From: Eubacterium sp. AM49-13BH
GTDB taxonomy: Bacteria > Bacillota > Clostridia > Lachnospirales > Lachnospiraceae
Direction of reading: 5' to 3'
DNA length: 49,651 nucleotides
Assembly (NCBI RefSeq): GCF_003464165.1
Contig: NZ_QSEK01000022.1
Span: forward strand, 1-49,651
Of the stretch, positions 19,296-27,400 are shown in pieces. Numbering within the stretch: the stretch's first letter is position 1; each line of letters opens with the position of its first letter. The position numbers were made by a program, and so were the translations under genes. The notes beneath the pieces were generated by a model that saw only the letters and a list, made by a program, of their open reading frames with translations, had not been told where the DNA came from and made no database searches.

Positions 19296-20162
19296 TTATT
19301 TCTTTATACCCATTTTTATAGTTTTTCCGTAATAGAACAGATACTGCTGTGCGAAACCGCCAAGGCCGCCAAACCGCTCCTTTGCAAATGCAGAAATCTT
19401 ATCCTTAGGGGTATCCTCACCGTCAAAATACATTGTCTCCATTATTCTCTTAATCCACACATCAACAGGAAATGCTTCTTTCTTTCCAAGTCCGAAAAGA
19501 CTTACGCAGTTGGCAACCTTCTCGCCAACGCCTTTTATTGTCATAAGCTCCTTAATACATGAGTCATACTCCATGTTCTTAAGTTCATTCTCATCAAACT
19601 GTCCTGCCATGTTTCTTCTTATTGCATCCATAATATAAGGTGCGCGGAATCCTGTCTTTAACTCTTTAAAATCTTCTTCACTCGCATTGGTAAGCTGTTC
19701 AAGCGTTGGAAATGTATACATATCTACTCCGCCATATGTCCCCTTATATGAACCAAACTTAGCAGATATATCAGCTACAATCTTCTTAATATGAGGTATC
19801 TGCTTATTCTGCGATATAATAAACGATATAAGAGTTTCAAAAAAATCCTGATTAAGAATTCTCACACCCCACATGCTTTCAATTGCATCCTTTAACTTAT
19901 CATCTTTTTCCAGCAGTTTATTCTTAATTGCCGAATAATCCCTGTCCATGTCAAAATAATCTTTCCATACATTTACATATTCATCCTCTTCCGTGTCATA
20001 GAATGTAACTGTATCCGCCTGCTGCGAAACATGCAGCAAACGTCCCTTTGCTGTCAGTACATAATCATTCTCATCAAGCTTTACAAAATGAAAACACTGA
20101 CCACATTCCAATGTCTGAGCCAGGTCGAAATCACATATATTTTTTAATTTATAATCCGACAT
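19296..20162 (-). CDS. 8-oxoguanine DNA glycosylase (OGG-type)
   Basis: This is a base-excision repair enzyme of 288 residues. The N-terminal part (about 1-110) resembles the OGG N-domain. The helix-hairpin-helix core reads MTIKGVGEKVANCVSLFGLGKKEAFPVDVW. The lysine of GEKVANC and the aspartate of FPVDVW align with the catalytic Lys and Asp of OGG1, which marks it as a bifunctional glycosylase/lyase. A 3-methyladenine glycosylase is less likely. It is transcribed apart from groES. Confidence 0.88.
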   Translation of the reverse strand: MSDYKLKNICDFDLAQTLECGQCFHFVKLDENDYVLTAKGRLLHVSQQADTVTFYDTEEDEYVNVWKDYFDMDRDYSAIKNKLLEKDDKLKDAIESMWGVRILNQDFFETLISFIISQNKQIPHIKKIVADISAKFGSYKGTYGGVDMYTFPTLEQLTNASEEDFKELKTGFRAPYIMDAIRRNMAGQFDENELKNMEYDSCIKELMTIKGVGEKVANCVSLFGLGKKEAFPVDVWIKRIMETMYFDGEDTPKDKISAFAKERFGGLGGFAQQYLFYYGKTIKMGIKK

Positions 20163-20250
20163 AAAATTCCTCCATAAATATACTTTACATTTGCAATTAT
20201 CTCGTTATACAATCGTATATGATTATAACAGAATTTTCAGGAGACCACAC

Positions 20251-21333
20251 ATGAAACACATAAAATATTGGGCGTCTCTTTTAACCGGAGTCGTAATTCT
20301 TGCATCCCTGTATGGCTGCACATTACCGTTTACGAATGATAACAGCTCTGACAGTTCTACAGAGATTTCATATACAGCATTTGACAATAAAGCAACTGAC
20401 ACAGAAGATATTATTAATTTCATTATAGAAGCTATGTCGGATAACCAGACTTCATGTAATATATTTGTTCCTGACTCTGACCTTATAGATGCCAATGAAT
20501 GGCTGACAAGAATAAGCGGAATTGAGCAGATAAAATGTGAATACCGCAGAATTAAAGATGGTTATAACCTTGTTGTAACATTTGAATGCTGGGATAATTA
20601 TGCAATTATTAAAGCTTTTAATTCAGGAAACACTTCTCAGTTAAACAGCCGTCAGGTTGAACTCTATAACAAATACATAGAAGTTCTTGCCAAAGTAACC
20701 TCCCCTGCCAGGAGCGATTATGAAAATGAACTGGCAATCCACGACTATCTTGTATCACATATAACATACATTGATAATGGTGGTTCGACATTCAACGCAT
20801 ACGATGCCATGATTAACGGAAAGGCTGTCTGCAGCGGTTATACAGAAAGTTTCAAAACATTTATGGATATGTTAGGAATCGAGAATTACACTATTTCAGG
20901 AAAAGCCGGTAACGACCAGCATATATGGAATGTCGTAAAAATTAACGGCGACTGGTATCAGGTAGATGTAACATGGGATGATCCTGTTGGCGGTTCACCG
21001 GAATATATTGACCACAGCTATTTCAATATATCTGATTCAGATATGGCAATCGACCATACCTGGACGTCTGATATCAACGATGCCAATCCTGCCAATGGAT
21101 ATATATATACATATCCTGTTCAGGCAAAGCTTCATTCTGTCGGAACACAGTATGACCTTGACAGATATATACTACGCTGCATCAAAAGCCGCTCAGACCA
21201 CATTGAGTTCACAACTATATCAGACCTTGATTTAAAATCAGCCGTATCTAATGCGGGTGTCCAGCTATCTTATTCATACAAAGCTACCGAGCGAACAGGT
21301 TATACACTGTATTCTGTTACTTTTACGTATTAA
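20251..21333 (+). CDS. transglutaminase-like lipoprotein
   Basis: The 360-residue product begins with a lipoprotein signal: a basic start, a hydrophobic stretch, then LASLYGC, where the cysteine would be lipidated. A Ser/Asp-rich linker follows. The transglutaminase-like core has the triad cysteine in NGKAVCSGYTESF, the histidine in DQHIWNVVKI and the aspartate in VDVTWDDPVG. Such surface proteins may act as peptidases or cross-linkers; the substrate is unknown. The ATG at 20251 has AGGAG eight bases upstream and fits the signal peptide; the longer reading would hide it. Confidence 0.85.
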   Translation: MKHIKYWASLLTGVVILASLYGCTLPFTNDNSSDSSTEISYTAFDNKATDTEDIINFIIEAMSDNQTSCNIFVPDSDLIDANEWLTRISGIEQIKCEYRRIKDGYNLVVTFECWDNYAIIKAFNSGNTSQLNSRQVELYNKYIEVLAKVTSPARSDYENELAIHDYLVSHITYIDNGGSTFNAYDAMINGKAVCSGYTESFKTFMDMLGIENYTISGKAGNDQHIWNVVKINGDWYQVDVTWDDPVGGSPEYIDHSYFNISDSDMAIDHTWTSDINDANPANGYIYTYPVQAKLHSVGTQYDLDRYILRCIKSRSDHIEFTTISDLDLKSAVSNAGVQLSYSYKATERTGYTLYSVTFTY

Positions 21334-21352
21334 GGCACATTTATAATGCAAG

Positions 21353-21392
21353 AAAGAAGCCCCACAGTCTTACTTGAGCTGTGGGGCCTTTA
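21353..21392. terminator. bidirectional intrinsic terminator
   Basis: GCCCCACAG (21359-21367) pairs with CTGTGGGGC (21379-21387). The stem is flanked by AGAAAGAA and CTTTATT and lies between convergent genes. Confidence 0.82.
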
Positions 21393-22130
21393 TTATCTTA
21401 TATTCTTCTTTCCAGGTTCATCCGCTATATACGAACCGTCCTTTATCATGGCTCTGACAAGAGAATCCTTTGCATTCTTCCATGGCTCATCAATATACTT
21501 GTGGTCGAACTTATTAATAAACCACTCTACATCATCCCTTACCCGCTTCATATTTTCTATATAGAGACTGTTAGTCGTCTTTATGAACTCATCTAACATA
21601 TCACCCTTTAAAGAATTAGCTGCACGCTCAATAAGAATTCCATAATGTTTGGTACAGAAGCCTTTACTTTCGCTATATTTCTGTCTGAACTCAGCATCAT
21701 GCTTATACATGTGAAATATAGTATCGAGATATCTTTCAAATGTATCCTCAATCCTCTCGCATACAAAGCAGGTGCTTTCAAGCTGCTCGGTATATACAGT
21801 CACCGCTGGCTTATCAGCCTTCTTAAACATTGACTTTCCTGCAACCTTACCATCTTGCAGACTTTCAATATCATTAATCACCCTGTCAAGATGTGTCTTC
21901 ATGACAAGTGCAAAGCCTAGTCTGTTCTCACAGTCATACACTTTCTTAAGATGCTTCTGACAGAAACCCTTCTTGTCTGTCATGGCTCTTATATCATCCT
22001 CCATGTAGCTGGGTCCCATTGTATAACTTACTGCATCATCCTCTAATGCCTTATACATTGAACAAATCGGACATTCGCAATCTGATGAAAATGCATCATT
22101 AACAGGTATTGTATATATCTTTTCTTTCAT
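21393..22130 (-). CDS. Cys/His-rich protein, DUF6062-like
   Basis: The 245-residue soluble protein contains two copies of a metal-site-like pattern: CECPIC...FCQKH near the N-terminus and CFVCERI...FCTKHY in the second half. This suggests two zinc- or iron-binding modules from an internal duplication. It matches my memory of the DUF6062 family in Clostridia; the function is unknown. The ATG at 22130 has AAAGGAG six bases upstream. Confidence 0.72.
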   Translation of the reverse strand: MKEKIYTIPVNDAFSSDCECPICSMYKALEDDAVSYTMGPSYMEDDIRAMTDKKGFCQKHLKKVYDCENRLGFALVMKTHLDRVINDIESLQDGKVAGKSMFKKADKPAVTVYTEQLESTCFVCERIEDTFERYLDTIFHMYKHDAEFRQKYSESKGFCTKHYGILIERAANSLKGDMLDEFIKTTNSLYIENMKRVRDDVEWFINKFDHKYIDEPWKNAKDSLVRAMIKDGSYIADEPGKKNIR

Positions 22131-22199
22131 AAGTACTCCTTTAATCAGTCTTTTATAAATGTATTCTATCATAATATTTTATTAATATCATTCTATTTC

Positions 22200-22799
22200 T
22201 TATTTTTTAAATTCCGGGTTATATGCATAGAAGTTCTTAGAATCCAGCTTGCTCTGTATAATTGACATTGCTTCACCAAATCTCTGGAAATGTACAACTT
22301 CTCTTTCTCTTAAGAACTTCAACGGTTCATACACATCCGGATCGTCGCGGCAGAGTCTTAACAGATTATCATAAGTACTTCTCGCTTTCTGCTCTGCTGC
22401 CATATCCTCTGCAATATCAGTTATTGCATCACCCTTTGACTGGAATTCAATTGCGCAGAAAGGTACACCTCCTGCAGCCTGCGGCCATACACCAACCGTA
22501 TGGTCAACATAATAAGCCTCAAACGGAGTTCCTTTTATCTGTTCCATTGTAAGATTTCTTGTAAGCTGATGAACCATTGTACTGACCATCTCGAGATGAC
22601 CAAGTTCTTCCGTGCCGATATCAGTCAGCAGTCCGGCAACCTCCCTGTATGGCATAGAATATCTTTGTGAAAGATATCTCATTGATGCTCCCAGCTCGCC
22701 GTCAGGTCCACCATACTGTGAAATAATCATTGCTGCCAGTGTAGGATTGCAATTCTTTATATTAATCGGATACTGAAGTCTCTTCTCATAATTCCACAT
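22200..22799 (-). CDS. cotJC: spore coat protein CotJC, manganese-catalase family
   Basis: CotJC is a spore-coat protein related to di-manganese catalases. The 199-residue product has the ferritin-like metal-binding helices with TEELGHLEMVSTMVHQL and AEQKARSTYDNLL...REREVVHFQRFGEA, which supply Glu and His ligands as in Mn catalase. The ATG at 22799 follows GGGAGG by eight bases and starts just after the cotJB stop. It is the last gene of cotJABC. Its presence suggests a sporulation lineage, although the gene alone does not prove sporulation. Confidence 0.93.
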   Translation of the reverse strand: MWNYEKRLQYPINIKNCNPTLAAMIISQYGGPDGELGASMRYLSQRYSMPYREVAGLLTDIGTEELGHLEMVSTMVHQLTRNLTMEQIKGTPFEAYYVDHTVGVWPQAAGGVPFCAIEFQSKGDAITDIAEDMAAEQKARSTYDNLLRLCRDDPDVYEPLKFLREREVVHFQRFGEAMSIIQSKLDSKNFYAYNPEFKK

Positions 22800-22800
22800 A

Positions 22801-23079
22801 TCACATACCTCCCTTGTATTCCCATGGCATAGGTGTTGCCACCCACATCCAGTAATTGTCATTTACCATATATTCCATGCTGAGAGGTCCATAATAATCT
22901 GAATATTTTTTCATAAACTGCACATATTTATCCTTAATTTCTGCATAATATTCAATAGCTGCAGCATCATCCGGATGAGTATCAAGATAAAGCATAGTCT
23001 CAACAAGTGCAAAGCCAAGTTCATAAATATTCTTCATAATCATAGCTTTTTCATTTCTTATATTATTACAACAATTCAT
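22801..23079 (-). CDS. cotJB: spore coat protein CotJB
   Basis: The 92-residue CotJB protein has the family signature YLDTHPDDAAAIEYY and the C-terminal YGPLS...WMWVATPMPWEY. It is a partner of CotJA and CotJC in the coat. The ATG at 23079 has AGGAGG seven bases upstream and overlaps the cotJA stop as ATGA. Confidence 0.92.
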   Translation of the reverse strand: MNCCNNIRNEKAMIMKNIYELGFALVETMLYLDTHPDDAAAIEYYAEIKDKYVQFMKKYSDYYGPLSMEYMVNDNYWMWVATPMPWEYKGGM

Positions 23080-23216
23080 GCCCTGCCTCCTGTAAATGGT
23101 TTATCAAGTACAGGAAACATAGTCCCCCGCATAATTGCCCGCGAAGGCTCATATAATTCATCCCAACGCTGCCACGGTACATAGCACATCGCCGGAACCT
23201 GTTGTGTCATCATCAT
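23076..23216 (-). CDS. cotJA: spore coat associated protein CotJA
   Basis: This is a 46-codon gene. It begins with three ATG codons (23216, 23213, 23210) and contains MCYVPWQRWDELYEP and GTMFPVLDKPF, the conserved core of CotJA. It lies immediately before cotJB and overlaps it by four bases, completing cotJABC. GGAG lies eight bases before the first ATG and is buried in a 13-bp hairpin stem. Confidence 0.88.
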   Translation of the reverse strand: MMMTQQVPAMCYVPWQRWDELYEPSRAIMRGTMFPVLDKPFTGGRA

Positions 23217-23221
23217 AAAAT

Positions 23222-23260
23222 AAGCTCCATATACATGTATCACTACAGTATATGGAGCTT
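23222..23260 (-). promoter_or_regulatory. 13-bp hairpin that covers the cotJA ribosome-binding site
   Basis: AAGCTCCATATAC (23222-23234) and GTATATGGAGCTT (23248-23260) form a perfect 13-bp stem with a 13-nt loop. On the cotJA transcript the 3' arm contains the GGAG that precedes the first ATG. The hairpin could hide the ribosome-binding site, or act as a terminator for transcription arriving from map. Confidence 0.7.
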
Positions 23261-23287
23261 TTCACTTATTGTTGTATGTCCTGTCAG

Positions 23288-23675
23288 GATAGATGTAGCC
23301 ATGTTTTTATATATCCGGTGACTCCGGCATTAGTGTATAGTCAGAACCCGTTAGGAATTGCTAATTTAGCAGGTAGGGATTTCGGCTTCTTTTATTGTCT
23401 GTGTTCATTCGACAGCTGTACACTTGCAACCCAAGGTTCGCCTACGGCATACGCTCGATTTATTACGAGCTGTGCGGGAGTTAATGCCACTAAGCGCAGT
23501 ACTCATGAGAGCGTATGCCTTAGACGGACATTGGGCTGAAAGTGTTCATCTGCGAATGTACACAAACCTTAAGCCGAAATCTCCACCTGATAAATTAACA
23601 CAATTCCAACGGATTGTTCTGACTATTCACTAATGCCGAAGTCACCTACAATACATAATCGTGGCTACATCTATC
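23288..23675. repeat. 388-bp imperfect inverted repeat, giant hairpin or MITE-like element
   Basis: The gap between map and cotJA is a near-continuous imperfect palindrome centred near 23481. Outer arms pair at 23288-23300 with 23663-23675 (GATAGATGTAGCC). Inner matches include GGCATTAGTG at 23326-23335 with 23628-23637, GATTTCGGCTT at 23378-23388 with 23571-23581, and GGCATACGCTC at 23446-23456 with 23509-23519. The first two of these share exactly the same axis. The right end lies one base outside the map stop codon. It may be a miniature inverted-repeat element or two inverted copies of an RNA gene. It contains no credible protein-coding gene. Confidence 0.8.
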
Positions 23676-24551
23676 TTAATACGACATCACCTCATATCCG
23701 TCCTCAGTCACATGCACCATTATTTCCCACTGTGCTGAGTACGAATCATCATCTGTATATATTGTCCAGTTATTGCCCTCATCTATGTATATGTCAGGAA
23801 GTCCCGCATTAATCATAGGCTCGATTGTGAAGACCATCCCCGGTGCCATAACCATGCCAGTTCCCTTCTTGATTACATAACTTACAAATGGGGTTTCATG
23901 GAATTCAAGACCTATTCCATGTCCGCCAACTTCTCTTACTACTGAATATCCGTTAGCCCTGGCATGATCATTGATTGCTGCGGCAACATCTCCAAGATGT
24001 CCCCATGGCTTTACCTGTGCAAGACCTAACTCTACACATTCTTTGGCAACATCTACCAGCTTCTTGTGCTCAGGTGAAACATTGCCTATGCAGAACATTC
24101 TTGATGAATCTGAGAAATATCCGTTGAGTATTGTTGAACAGTCAACATTAATTATATCTCCATCAAGTAACTGGATATTTCTAGATGGTATTCCGTGACA
24201 TACCTGCTCATTAATTGAAGTACAGACACTCTTAGGAAATCCCTCATAGTTAAGTGGCGCCGGAATTCCGCCCATCTCGGTTGTCTTCTGATATACCAGG
24301 TCATCTATATCCTGTGTTGTCATTCCTGCATGAATATTCTCTGCGACATAATCAAGTACCGCAATATTAATCTTGCTGCTTTCTCTCATTCCTGCAAGCT
24401 GTTCTTCATTCTTAATAATACTTCTTGGTGGTATTTTGTGGAACTTTCTCTTGAAATTATCTAACTTTCTGTCAAATTCCATATGGCAGTCACAATACTG
24501 CTTTCCACTATTACACCAGCAAGGATCATTCTTTCGTAATGCCTTCATCAC
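23676..24551 (-). CDS. map: methionine aminopeptidase, type I, with N-terminal SEC-C motif
   Basis: MetAP removes the initiator methionine from new proteins. The 291-residue product begins with a zinc-binding SEC-C-like motif (NDPCWCNSGKQYCDCH), which probably helps ribosome association. The catalytic domain has the metal ligands in INVDCSTILNGYFSDSSR, GHGIGLEFHE, FTIEPMIN and the late QWEIMVHVTEDG. The stop codon abuts the right end of the 388-bp inverted repeat. Confidence 0.95.
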   Translation of the reverse strand: MMKALRKNDPCWCNSGKQYCDCHMEFDRKLDNFKRKFHKIPPRSIIKNEEQLAGMRESSKINIAVLDYVAENIHAGMTTQDIDDLVYQKTTEMGGIPAPLNYEGFPKSVCTSINEQVCHGIPSRNIQLLDGDIINVDCSTILNGYFSDSSRMFCIGNVSPEHKKLVDVAKECVELGLAQVKPWGHLGDVAAAINDHARANGYSVVREVGGHGIGLEFHETPFVSYVIKKGTGMVMAPGMVFTIEPMINAGLPDIYIDEGNNWTIYTDDDSYSAQWEIMVHVTEDGYEVMSY

Positions 24552-24566
24552 TATTCTCCATTTCCT

Positions 24567-26228
24567 CTACTGTTCCATAGCTTCCATTATAGCTGGAAGA
24601 AACTGTTTCTTTCTTGAAACAACGTTCTTTAGTATATATGTATCTTTCTGTTTGTCAACTCCGAATGAAAGAGTCATTATCGTATCAGCATTCTTTCCTG
24701 AACACAGTACATAAGAGCACTCTGCAGATATGTCTGTCATAAGGAAATATACAACATCAAGTCCGCCATCTCCTACAACTGTATCAATAAACGGCAGCTC
24801 TTTTAACTTTATTTTCTCTATATCCTCAGGTCCCATTGCATTAGCCTGACCAATGCCTATAGTAACATCATTAATCGTGAACTTCTTAAAATCCTGATAG
24901 AATATCTCTCTGTCAGTCTTCTCGTCAAGATTACTTCCTGCACCAAACATTTCCCTTCCATATACTTCAGGATCGATACCTGCAATCCTTGCAAGTTCTG
25001 TTGCCGCCTCTATATCATCTGTTGTACATGTTGGTGATTTGAATATTAATGTATCAGATATAATTGCAGAACACATAAGTCCTGCTATAACTGGTTCTAT
25101 CTCAATCCCTGCTTCCTGATACATCTTATAAATGATTGTACCTGTACAGCCAAGTGGCTGATTTCTAAAAAATACCGGCGTGATAGTCTGGATAGGGCCT
25201 AATCTGTGATGGTCAATTATCTCAAGAATCTCTGTATCTTCTATTCCGTTAACCGCCTGATTTCTTTCATTGTGATCAACAAGAATAACCTTCTTTCTTC
25301 CTGAACGAAGGAGATTTCTTCTTGAAATAGTTCCTACATAATTACCATTTTCATCCTCAATAGGGAAATCCCTGAACCTTTTCTTAGTCATGATTTCCTG
25401 TATATCTTCAACATAATCTGTTGTCTTAAAGCACACTATCCTGTCTCTTGGTGTCATAAAGAAGCCTACAGGAATAGCCTGATTCATAAGTCTTGCAACA
25501 GTATATGTATCATAATCCGTCTCAATAATAATACAGTCGTGACTCTTAGCAACCTTGGCGATTGTATTGGATACCCTGGCACCTTCACATATTATAAGGC
25601 ATTTTGCCTCCATCTCTATTGCACAGAGCTGCGATTCATATCTGTTACCAAGAATTACAATATCTCCTTCATCTATCATACTTTCCATCATATCAGGATT
25701 AGCTGCTGCAATAAGCATCTTGCCTTTGTCAAATATCTCACTGGTATCGCCTGTTATCACTCTTCCTTCAAGTGTCTCAACGATATTAGCGAAGCTTGTC
25801 TTAGCATTGGATAAAACCCTGTTATCAAATGATTCAAAATATGACTTGGCAATATCATCAATAGACACAAGTCCTGTCAGTTCCCGGCCTTCTGTGATTG
25901 GCAATGTCACAATATTAAGTGTATCCATCAGCTTCCATGCATTGCGGACTGAAAGATTCTTATCGATGCCAGGAGTCTGTCTTATCTCAATATTCATTAC
26001 CTGAGGACGTACATCTTTAATGTATTCCGGTGCCTTCACTCCGAATCTGTTAAGTACAAAATGTGTCTCCTCATTAATATGTCCAGCACGCTTTGGAACA
26101 TAATTATCTGTTCCTGTTATCTTATTTTTTAAGTTTGCATAGCATATCGCTGAACATATTGAATCCGTATCCGGATTCTTATGGCCTATAACCATAACGT
26201 CCTTTACTTTTTCTTTATATTTTTCCAT
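24567..26228 (-). CDS. ppaC: manganese-dependent inorganic pyrophosphatase with CBS and DRTGG domains
   Basis: This family II (DHH) pyrophosphatase has 553 residues, much longer than the roughly 310 of the simple enzyme. The catalytic half has GHKNPDTDSICSA at the N-terminus and DHNERNQA and DHHRLG later. A regulatory insert of about 240 residues contains two CBS halves and a DRTGG domain; such inserts bind adenine nucleotides and tune activity. The C-terminal DHHA2 domain completes the active site. GGAGAG lies ten bases before the ATG. It is adjacent to map on the same strand with a short gap. Confidence 0.93.
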   Translation of the reverse strand: MEKYKEKVKDVMVIGHKNPDTDSICSAICYANLKNKITGTDNYVPKRAGHINEETHFVLNRFGVKAPEYIKDVRPQVMNIEIRQTPGIDKNLSVRNAWKLMDTLNIVTLPITEGRELTGLVSIDDIAKSYFESFDNRVLSNAKTSFANIVETLEGRVITGDTSEIFDKGKMLIAAANPDMMESMIDEGDIVILGNRYESQLCAIEMEAKCLIICEGARVSNTIAKVAKSHDCIIIETDYDTYTVARLMNQAIPVGFFMTPRDRIVCFKTTDYVEDIQEIMTKKRFRDFPIEDENGNYVGTISRRNLLRSGRKKVILVDHNERNQAVNGIEDTEILEIIDHHRLGPIQTITPVFFRNQPLGCTGTIIYKMYQEAGIEIEPVIAGLMCSAIISDTLIFKSPTCTTDDIEAATELARIAGIDPEVYGREMFGAGSNLDEKTDREIFYQDFKKFTINDVTIGIGQANAMGPEDIEKIKLKELPFIDTVVGDGGLDVVYFLMTDISAECSYVLCSGKNADTIMTLSFGVDKQKDTYILKNVVSRKKQFLPAIMEAMEQ

Positions 26229-26363
26229 AAGCTATTCACTCTCCATATTACAACTATTTTAGCAAATCCAATAATTAATGACAATATCTTTGTTTCTTTT
26301 TTGTAACCAAACGCCGCCGCCATAATACTATAACAATAAAAGCATCTACAACGGAGATTTACA

Positions 26364-27386
26364 TTGAGACATCTTAAAAAATATATATCTTTGCTCCTCA
26401 CCCTTACTATTATTGTAACACTTTGTCTCCCTATGACTGCCTGCAACAAAGAAAAAGCAGACAATTCTGTTAAAAAAATCACTCTCTGCGAAGTTACACA
26501 CTCTATATTCTATGCACCACAATATGTTGCCATTGAAAATGGATATTTTGCCGACGAAGGGCTTGAGCTTACCGTAACTAATGGTTTTGGTGCTGACAAG
26601 GTAATGACAGCCTTAATATCCGGTGATGCAGATATTGGATTCATGGGTTCTGAATCATCAATCTATGTATATGCTGAAGGCTCTGATGACTATGCTGTCA
26701 ACTTTGCCGGACTTACACAGCGTGCCGGCAATTTCCTTGTCGGAAGGGAAGCCAATGATAATTTTGACTGGGCTGAACTTAAAGGAAAAACTGTTATCGG
26801 CGGCAGAGCCGGCGGTATGCCTCAGATGCTGTTTGAATATATTCTGAAGAAGAATAATATTGAGCCTGAAACAGACCTTGAAATCCTTCAAAATGTTGAT
26901 TTTGGTTCAACATCTGCCGCATTTACATCTGGAATAGGTGATTACACAGTTGAATTTGAGCCTTCTGCAACTTTACTTGAACAGCAGGGCGAAGGCCGTG
27001 TTATCGCCTCACTCGGTGTAGAAAGCGGCTATGTTCCTTACACAGCATATTGTGCAAAGAAAAGCTATATCCAGAAGCATCCTGATGTAATCCAGAAATT
27101 CACTAACGCTACACAGAAGGGGCTTGATTATGTCAATACACATTCATCAGCAGAAATTGCGGCCATCATTGCACCTCAGTTTAAAGAAACCGATATTGCA
27201 ACAATAACCGCAATTGTTGAAAGATATAAATCACAGGATACATGGAAAACCTCCACTGTATTCACCGAAGACAGTTTTAATCTTTTACAGGACATTCTTA
27301 CACAGGCTGGCGAGCTTAAATCTCCAGTTCCTTACAACAGCCTTGTAACAACTGAATTCTCTGAAAAAGCTCTAAATAAGCAGTAA
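26364..27386 (+). CDS. orphan ABC-type substrate-binding lipoprotein (NMT1/SsuA-like)
   Basis: The 340-residue protein starts at TTG (26364), seven bases after GGAG. It has a lipoprotein signal ending in LCLPMTAC. The mature part fits the NMT1/THI5/SsuA class II solute-binding fold, with SIFYAPQYVAIENGYFADEGLEL and LISGDADIGFMG. The class binds taurine, sulfonates, nitrate or thiamine precursors; the ligand cannot be assigned. No permease or ATPase gene lies on either side, which is unusual. A plausible role is a binding subunit shared with a transporter encoded elsewhere. Confidence 0.85.
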   Translation: MRHLKKYISLLLTLTIIVTLCLPMTACNKEKADNSVKKITLCEVTHSIFYAPQYVAIENGYFADEGLELTVTNGFGADKVMTALISGDADIGFMGSESSIYVYAEGSDDYAVNFAGLTQRAGNFLVGREANDNFDWAELKGKTVIGGRAGGMPQMLFEYILKKNNIEPETDLEILQNVDFGSTSAAFTSGIGDYTVEFEPSATLLEQQGEGRVIASLGVESGYVPYTAYCAKKSYIQKHPDVIQKFTNATQKGLDYVNTHSSAEIAAIIAPQFKETDIATITAIVERYKSQDTWKTSTVFTEDSFNLLQDILTQAGELKSPVPYNSLVTTEFSEKALNKQ

Positions 27387-27400
27387 TACATTTTAATATA

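Noticed and set aside
23252..23539. Plus-strand reading frame of 95 codons inside the 388-bp inverted repeat
   Set aside because: It has no ribosome-binding site, reads through the palindrome, and resembles no protein.
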